This document shows positions 14,783 to 18,926 of a DNA stretch of 18,926 bases, one piece after another. A program made the position numbers and the translations under genes. The notes below the pieces were generated by a model, which was given only the letters and a program-made list of their open reading frames with translations, was not told the origin of the DNA and searched no databases. The stretch is from an uncultured Lachnospiraceae bacterium (GTDB lineage Bacteria; Bacillota; Clostridia; Lachnospirales; Lachnospiraceae), in the NCBI GenBank assembly GCA_910589385.1, contig CAJUTU010000062.1:1-18926 (forward strand), given 5' to 3'. Within the stretch, counting starts at the first letter, position 1, and each line of letters starts with the position of its first letter.

Positions 14783-15448
14783 ATGGGCGAATCCAAGATT
14801 CGGAAACAGCAGATGGAGCAGCGTACACAGCAGATACTCCATACTGCCCTGAAGCTATTCTGCGAAAAAGGGATTGAAGATACATCCGTGGAGGAGATTG
14901 CCAAAGCAGCCGGCGTCGGCCCTGTCACAATCTACCGTTATTTTGAAACCAAAGCAGAGCTTGCGATCTCGGCAGGAATTGCCTACTGGCAGATGATCGC
15001 CGGAAAATATCTGGATTCCCTGTCCCAGGAAGCATATCAGAAGCTGAACGGCATCCGGCAGATAAAATATATTTTCCAGATCTTTACAAAGATTTTCCAA
15101 GAAGAATTCCTATTTCTAAAATTTCTCCAGGAATTCGATATCTTTGTCCAAAGATATCATATTTCAAAGGAACGGCTGGAAGAATATGAAGAATATATCC
15201 TGAATCTGAAACCTTATATGACTAATGCTCTGGAAAAAGGCCTTAAGGACAAAAGTCTGGCCTTTTCATACACCATAGATGAAGTATACTCTTCCGTAAC
15301 ACACACACTTCTGAGTCTGATGCAGAAACTGGCCTGCAATGGACACATTCTTTCATCAGACGAACGAGTCGGTCTGGCCTTACAGGTAGAGATTGCAGGC
15401 GATCTCCTCCTAAACGGGCTTAACAGCAAAGAATCAAAAAGATCATAA
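14783..15448 (+). CDS. TetR/AcrR-family transcriptional regulator
   Basis: 221 residues from ATG 14783, nine bases after GGAG; the ATG at 14774 touches the ribosome binding site and is less likely. The N-terminal helix-turn-helix (about 15-60) reads ILHTALKLFCEKGIEDTSV, EEIAKAAGVGPVTIYRYF, the standard TetR pattern with G-V-G-x-x-T-I-Y-R-Y-F as recognition helix. The remaining 160 residues form a divergent all-helical ligand-binding domain. It very likely represses its own promoter through the palindrome at 14736-14756. The symporter gene follows 28 bases later on the same strand, so regulator and transporter are probably cotranscribed and derepressed by a transported or related ligand. Confidence 0.9.
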   Translation: MGESKIRKQQMEQRTQQILHTALKLFCEKGIEDTSVEEIAKAAGVGPVTIYRYFETKAELAISAGIAYWQMIAGKYLDSLSQEAYQKLNGIRQIKYIFQIFTKIFQEEFLFLKFLQEFDIFVQRYHISKERLEEYEEYILNLKPYMTNALEKGLKDKSLAFSYTIDEVYSSVTHTLLSLMQKLACNGHILSSDERVGLALQVEIAGDLLLNGLNSKESKRS

Positions 15449-15476
15449 CAGAAAAGAAACAGCAAGGAGGATGCAT

Positions 15477-16826
15477 ATGAGATCACTATCTACAGGTAAA
15501 ATATGGCTATTCGCGGCCGGGCAGTTCGGATGGTCCTTATTGTCAGGTCTGATTTCTAACTGGCTCGTATACTTTTATCAGCCGGATGAAGCCTCTGTCG
15601 CACAGGGGCAGACGCTGTTTATCCCCCAGGGACTGGTTATTCTCGGAATCTTTACGGTCATCGGCGGCATTACCGCCTTCGGACGGCTTTTTGACGCGTT
15701 CACAGATCCCTTAATTGCATCCCTGTCGGACCGCTGTACCTCTGAACATGGCCGGCGTATCCCGTTTTTAAAATGGGCCGCCCTGCCCCTTTCTCTGTCT
15801 ACCGTGCTTATATTCTGGTCTCCGGTCAATCAGAACAGCTGGATCAATGCCGTTTTCCTGTTCGTGATGGTAATGGTATACTATCTGTCAATCACGGCTT
15901 ACTGTACGCCCTATAATGCCCTGATTCCGGAATTAGGGCACAACCAGCAGGAACGCCTGAATATTTCCACAATCATTTCTTTTACTTTTATTGCCGGAAC
16001 CGCAGTTGCCTATCTGGCGCCGGTAATCTGGGGAGCTTTCATCCCGGTATTGGGTCGTGTAGGCGCAATCCGCGCGACGTTCACGGTTATGGCTGTCATC
16101 GCATTTTTCTGTATGCAGGTGCCGGTCTGGTCAATCCGTGAAAAAGAATATGTGGATACTGTTCCCTCGCAGGATACCGCGTTTTCCTCCCTCGCTTCCA
16201 CATTCCGGAATCGGGAATTTCTGAAATTCGTCGGGTCGGACATCCTGTACTGGATTGCCATTACGATGTTCCAGACAGGTCTTCCGTTCTTCGTCACCAG
16301 CCTGCTGAAACTTCCGGAAACGATGACCACACTTTATTTTGTCGGTATGACCGCTTTGTCACTGGTATTTTATATTCCGATCAATAAGCTGGCGCCGAAA
16401 CTCGGCAAGAAAAAGCTGATATTAACGGCCTTCGTGATTTTTTCGTTCTCTTATCTCTATACCGGCTTTCTTGGAAGAATCTCTGTGATCTCCGCAAATG
16501 TACAGGGCCTGATCCTTATGGTTACGGCTTCCTTACCTATGGCGGTCTTTGGAATCCTTCCTCAGGCAGTGGTTGCCGATATTGCCCAGAGTGATGCGAA
16601 GCGCACCGGAAGCAACCGTGAGGGGATGTTCTATGCCGCAAGGACTTTTGCCTTTAAGCTGGGCCAGAGCCTCTCCATGCTCCTGTTTACAGCGGTTTCC
16701 ACGGTTGGGGATTCCTCGGGAACGGGTTACCGCATTGCAGCGTTTACGGCGGCATGTTTCTGCTTTTTAGGTGGGATTATCTTCCTGTTTTATGATGAAC
16801 ACAAAATCAGCCGGGATATACGGTAG
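15477..16826 (+). CDS. GPH-family (MFS) cation symporter
   Basis: 449 residues from ATG 15477, six bases after AGGAGG; the ATG at 15471 abuts that site. The protein has about twelve membrane segments. The loop after the second helix carries DAFTDPLIASLSDR (residues 73-86) and HGRRIPFLKW, the hallmark of the glycoside-pentoside-hexuronide:cation symporter (MelB-like) family. Members import glycosides or related molecules with Na+ or H+, though many TetR-linked members have unknown substrates. It lies between a TetR regulator and a serine hydrolase, which suggests uptake or efflux of a lipid-like, glycosidic or ester compound that the hydrolase may act on. That coupling is inference. Confidence 0.88.
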   Translation: MRSLSTGKIWLFAAGQFGWSLLSGLISNWLVYFYQPDEASVAQGQTLFIPQGLVILGIFTVIGGITAFGRLFDAFTDPLIASLSDRCTSEHGRRIPFLKWAALPLSLSTVLIFWSPVNQNSWINAVFLFVMVMVYYLSITAYCTPYNALIPELGHNQQERLNISTIISFTFIAGTAVAYLAPVIWGAFIPVLGRVGAIRATFTVMAVIAFFCMQVPVWSIREKEYVDTVPSQDTAFSSLASTFRNREFLKFVGSDILYWIAITMFQTGLPFFVTSLLKLPETMTTLYFVGMTALSLVFYIPINKLAPKLGKKKLILTAFVIFSFSYLYTGFLGRISVISANVQGLILMVTASLPMAVFGILPQAVVADIAQSDAKRTGSNREGMFYAARTFAFKLGQSLSMLLFTAVSTVGDSSGTGYRIAAFTAACFCFLGGIIFLFYDEHKISRDIR

Positions 16827-16908
16827 GAACTTGCCATACATGGTCATGACTGCTGTAACCTGTATGGGCCGCCATGTCCCGTCATGGAAATGAAAGGAGA
16901 ACCCTTAC

Positions 16909-17895
16909 ATGGACAGAAGAACCATTCACAATCTGATCATACCGGCAGAAGGATATGCGGAAATAATGGAGTCGGCCATTCTGCCTTATCTTGCAGAGAG
17001 AAAAACAGAAAAATACTGTGAGCGGGAAAAAGGAAAAAAGATCTTCTATCTGCGCTGCCTTGCAGACCAGCCTCAGGGCATTGTCATCCTGTCCCACGGT
17101 TATACGGAAACAGCCGACAAGCATCTGGAAAATATCTATTATTTTCTTCACGGGGGATACCATGTCTTCATGCCGGAACACTGCGGACACGGCCGCAGCT
17201 ACAGGCTGTGCAGCGATACCGGGGATCTCTCTCTGGTACATATTGATGATTATCAAAGATATGTAGATGACCTGCTGTTTGTAAGCCGCCTTGCGGCACA
17301 GGAATTCCCGGAGCTTCCCATATGCCTGTATGGCCATTCTATGGGCGGCGGGATTGCGGCCTGTGCAGCGGCACAAGAGCCCCGGATCTATTCGAGGCTG
17401 ATCCTCTCTTCCCCAATGATACGCCCAAACAGCGCCCCCCTTCCCTGGCCGCTGGCATATCTCGCTGCAAAGACTTTCTGCATAGCAGGCGGGGAAGAAC
17501 ACTATCTGCCGGGAAACCATCCCTATGACGGAATGGAACAATATGCCGACAGTGCGTCTGCTTCCGAATGTCGATTCCTATATTATCAGGATAAACGCTG
17601 CAAAGAGCCCTTATTCCAGATGAACGCAGCTTCCTATGGATGGCTTTGGCAGACGCATCGGTTAAACCATGCTCTCCAAAAGAAAGCGTGGCGCCAGATT
17701 TCCTGTCCTACCCGGATCTTCCAGGCAGAATACGAAACATATGTTTCCAAAAGGGAACAGGAACGATTTGTGAAGAAATTATGCAGGAGGAAAAATATAG
17801 ACGCAAAGCTTATACGGGTAAAAGGGAGTAAACACGAAATCTTCAATTCAGATAATAAAATATTAGAATCCTATTGGCAAAAAATCTTATCATAG
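16909..17895 (+). CDS. alpha/beta hydrolase, monoacylglycerol lipase/lysophospholipase (PldB-like, S33) type
   Basis: 328 residues from ATG 16909 behind AAAGGAG. No signal peptide, so cytoplasmic. The oxyanion-side motif is ILSHGYTETA (60-69), the nucleophile elbow is GHSMGGG with Ser144, and the catalytic His is His309 in VKGSKHEIFN. The acid position, usually Asp in Q-A-E-x-D-x-x-V, reads FQAEYETYV, placing Glu276 where Asp is expected. The region before Ser144 (PEHCGHGRSYRL) is the conserved D/E-x-x-G-x-G-R-S segment of this family. It likely cleaves a small ester or lipid. It follows the symporter by 82 bases without an evident promoter or terminator and ends before the terminator at 17912, so it is probably the third gene of the TetR unit. 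Confidence 0.85.
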   Translation: MDRRTIHNLIIPAEGYAEIMESAILPYLAERKTEKYCEREKGKKIFYLRCLADQPQGIVILSHGYTETADKHLENIYYFLHGGYHVFMPEHCGHGRSYRLCSDTGDLSLVHIDDYQRYVDDLLFVSRLAAQEFPELPICLYGHSMGGGIAACAAAQEPRIYSRLILSSPMIRPNSAPLPWPLAYLAAKTFCIAGGEEHYLPGNHPYDGMEQYADSASASECRFLYYQDKRCKEPLFQMNAASYGWLWQTHRLNHALQKKAWRQISCPTRIFQAEYETYVSKREQERFVKKLCRRKNIDAKLIRVKGSKHEIFNSDNKILESYWQKILS

Positions 17896-17911
17896 AACAA
17901 AGCATAACAAG

Positions 17912-17945
17912 CCGCCCTGTTTTTGCAGAATGAGGGGCGGTTTTT
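17912..17945 (+). terminator. rho-independent terminator after the hydrolase gene
   Basis: CCGCCC (17912-17917) pairs with GGGCGG (17935-17940), immediately followed by five T (17941-17945). It closes the TetR-symporter-hydrolase unit. Confidence 0.85.
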
Positions 17946-18025
17946 GCATGGCATTTCTAATTTCTCTTTGATAAAATAACTGTAAATAGAATCTGTCAGC
18001 AAAATCATATTGGAGGAATATGAAT

Positions 18026-18451
18026 ATGGCAATTATTACACCAAATTTCAATTTTAATGGGAAATGTGAAGAAGCAATATATCTTTACCAAAAAGCATTC
18101 GACGCAGAAATCAACTGCCTGCTTCGGTACAGCGATGCAAAATGGGAAGATTTTCATAGAGAACTGTCAGAAAAACAGAAAGAATATATCTATCATGCGG
18201 AACTCCTTATCGGAAATCAACGGATCATGATGGCGGATAATCTGGATATCCCTTTTAAACCAAGCACTGCCCTTTCACTGACTATCACACTGGAAACAAA
18301 AGAGGATGTTATGCGGGTCTTTGAAATTATGCAGGACGGAAGCGAGATCATTTATCCGGTACACAGCACTACATACAGTTCCTGCAGTGTCAGTTTTATA
18401 GATAAATTCGGCTTTCGATGGGTCATTATGACAGAACAGACAGAGCACTGA
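18026..18451 (+). CDS. VOC-superfamily protein, PhnB/3-demethylubiquinone-methyltransferase-like
   Basis: 141 residues from ATG 18026, nine bases after GGAGG (18012-18016); the ATG at 18020 is too close. The start ITPNFNFNGKCEEAIYLYQK with AFDAEI is the characteristic opening of PhnB-type vicinal-oxygen-chelate proteins, followed by AELLIGNQRIMMADN and the closing SFIDKFGFRWVIMTEQ. These are small cytoplasmic dimers of the glyoxalase fold; most of this branch have no assigned reaction. It has its own position behind a terminator and looks monocistronic. Confidence 0.85.
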   Translation: MAIITPNFNFNGKCEEAIYLYQKAFDAEINCLLRYSDAKWEDFHRELSEKQKEYIYHAELLIGNQRIMMADNLDIPFKPSTALSLTITLETKEDVMRVFEIMQDGSEIIYPVHSTTYSSCSVSFIDKFGFRWVIMTEQTEH

Positions 18452-18539
18452 TTTCGCTTCTATACGCTTATTTGTTTCCGTTTTATACATCATTCTTATA
18501 GATTTTTTAATTTATTGTCCGATTGCAAAGAAAAAGCAA

Positions 18540-18926
18540 TTATCTCTTTTTCTTACGGAGCTTTAAGTCGATATTTTTCGTTGCCGCTGTATCCTGCAGT
18601 AGTCCAGCAACAAAAGCACTTTTTTCTTTGAGCGTCAGTGTTTCCACATCAGATTGACGCTCAATTTCACTGAGTACTGTTTGCAGCTCTTGCAGTTCCA
18701 AAAGGTTGACGGCTGCACAAAAGAGCGTCTTTTTTCGGCCGTCATTAAAACCGGACAGAAGAATGTCCAGTATTTTAGCCTTTTCCGTCTGCTCCACATT
18801 ATAAGCTTCTATCCCGAATCGCCTTGCCTTTTCCATATCGGCTCTTCGGCTCCGGTGTGTTATGAAAGAATCAAAATCATCAATATGATCGTATTTTTCA
18901 CAAGGGTATTCACTGCATTGGAAACA
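18540..18926 (-). CDS. DUF3795-type cysteine-containing protein (partial, N-terminus missing)
   Basis: The frame is open from the right edge of the window to the stop at 18540 and therefore lacks its start; an internal ATG at 18836 is not needed. The first visible residues CFQCSEYPCEKYDHIDDF contain C-x-x-C-x-x-x-x-C, which fits the conserved C-x-x-C-x-x-(F/Y)-P-C of DUF3795 proteins. The rest is helical with a very basic end (LRKKKR). Function of this family is unknown; metal binding by the cysteines is commonly assumed. Convergent with the VOC gene, 88 bases apart; the gap has no clear terminator. Confidence 0.55.
   Translation of the reverse strand, partial: CFQCSEYPCEKYDHIDDFDSFITHRSRRADMEKARRFGIEAYNVEQTEKAKILDILLSGFNDGRKKTLFCAAVNLLELQELQTVLSEIERQSDVETLTLKEKSAFVAGLLQDTAATKNIDLKLRKKKR

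Noticed and set aside
16834..16867. Inverted repeat CCATACA/TGTATGG between symporter and hydrolase genes
   Set aside because: Only 7 bp with a 20-base loop, no T-run; too weak to call a terminator or operator.
16882..17541. 219-residue minus-strand ORF
   Set aside because: Antisense to the serine hydrolase, which has intact catalytic motifs; no family resemblance.
1..18926. CRISPR array, tRNA or rRNA genes
   Set aside because: No regularly spaced identical repeats, and no cloverleaf or rRNA-like sequence was seen on either strand.

Overview
The window looks like a piece of a Clostridia chromosome, most likely from a Lachnospiraceae-type gut Firmicute. The basis is the strong GGAGG ribosome binding sites, TTGACA/TATAAT promoters, CnaB/SpaA-type surface adhesin, GPH symporter and PD-(D/E)XK (Rpn) transposase debris. 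Roughly 120-2290 is visibly AT-rich, while about 5,800-17,900 is more GC-balanced. The left third is a mosaic of accessory genes, several of them broken. The rest is ordered transcription units.

Layout. (1) 1-173: start of an AbrB/MazE-type DNA-binding protein on the minus strand, with a near-consensus promoter and a perfect 9+9 palindrome as probable operator. (2) 174-2290: an unidentified small ORF, then a XerS-like tyrosine recombinase with its own consensus promoter and a long perfect-looking hairpin at the start of its transcript, then a fragment of an Rpn-type transposase. (3) 2282-5807, minus strand: a large CnaB-repeat surface adhesin that is frameshifted near 4140 and cut off at its 3' end by the transposase fragment, so it has no cell-wall anchor. 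Just upstream is an internally deleted AraC-type regulator. (4) 5896-11281, minus strand: a six-gene operon encoding an XRE/TPR-like regulator, a small PLDNc membrane protein, an ABC ATPase, an ABC-2 permease, a second ABC ATPase and a second, 12-TM permease. (5) 11479-12123: decayed DNA including a GNAT acetyltransferase remnant. (6) 12124-14494, minus strand: a MecA-like class B penicillin-binding protein whose promoter carries a BlaI/MecI-like operator. (7) 14534-14680: a palindromic intergenic repeat element. (8) 14718-17945, plus strand: TetR regulator, GPH-family symporter and serine hydrolase, bounded by a textbook promoter/operator and a terminator. (9) 18026-18926: a VOC/PhnB-like protein and a partial DUF3795-type protein on the opposite strand.

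How the genes work together. The operon at 5896-11281 resembles the PLDNc-ATPase-permease core of the Bacillus subtilis sigY (yxlEFG) operon, here under an XRE regulator instead of a sigma factor and extended by a second ABC exporter. A role in peptide or envelope-stress export is inferred, not shown. The penicillin-binding protein with a BlaI-like operator suggests beta-lactam-inducible cell-wall synthesis controlled by a regulator encoded elsewhere. The TetR unit is probably autorepressed and lifted by a ligand handled by the symporter or hydrolase. The clearest unusual elements are the XerS-like recombinase with its promoter-proximal palindrome, the BlaI-box penicillin-binding protein flanked by a 14-bp repeat, and the adhesin/transposase recombination scar.
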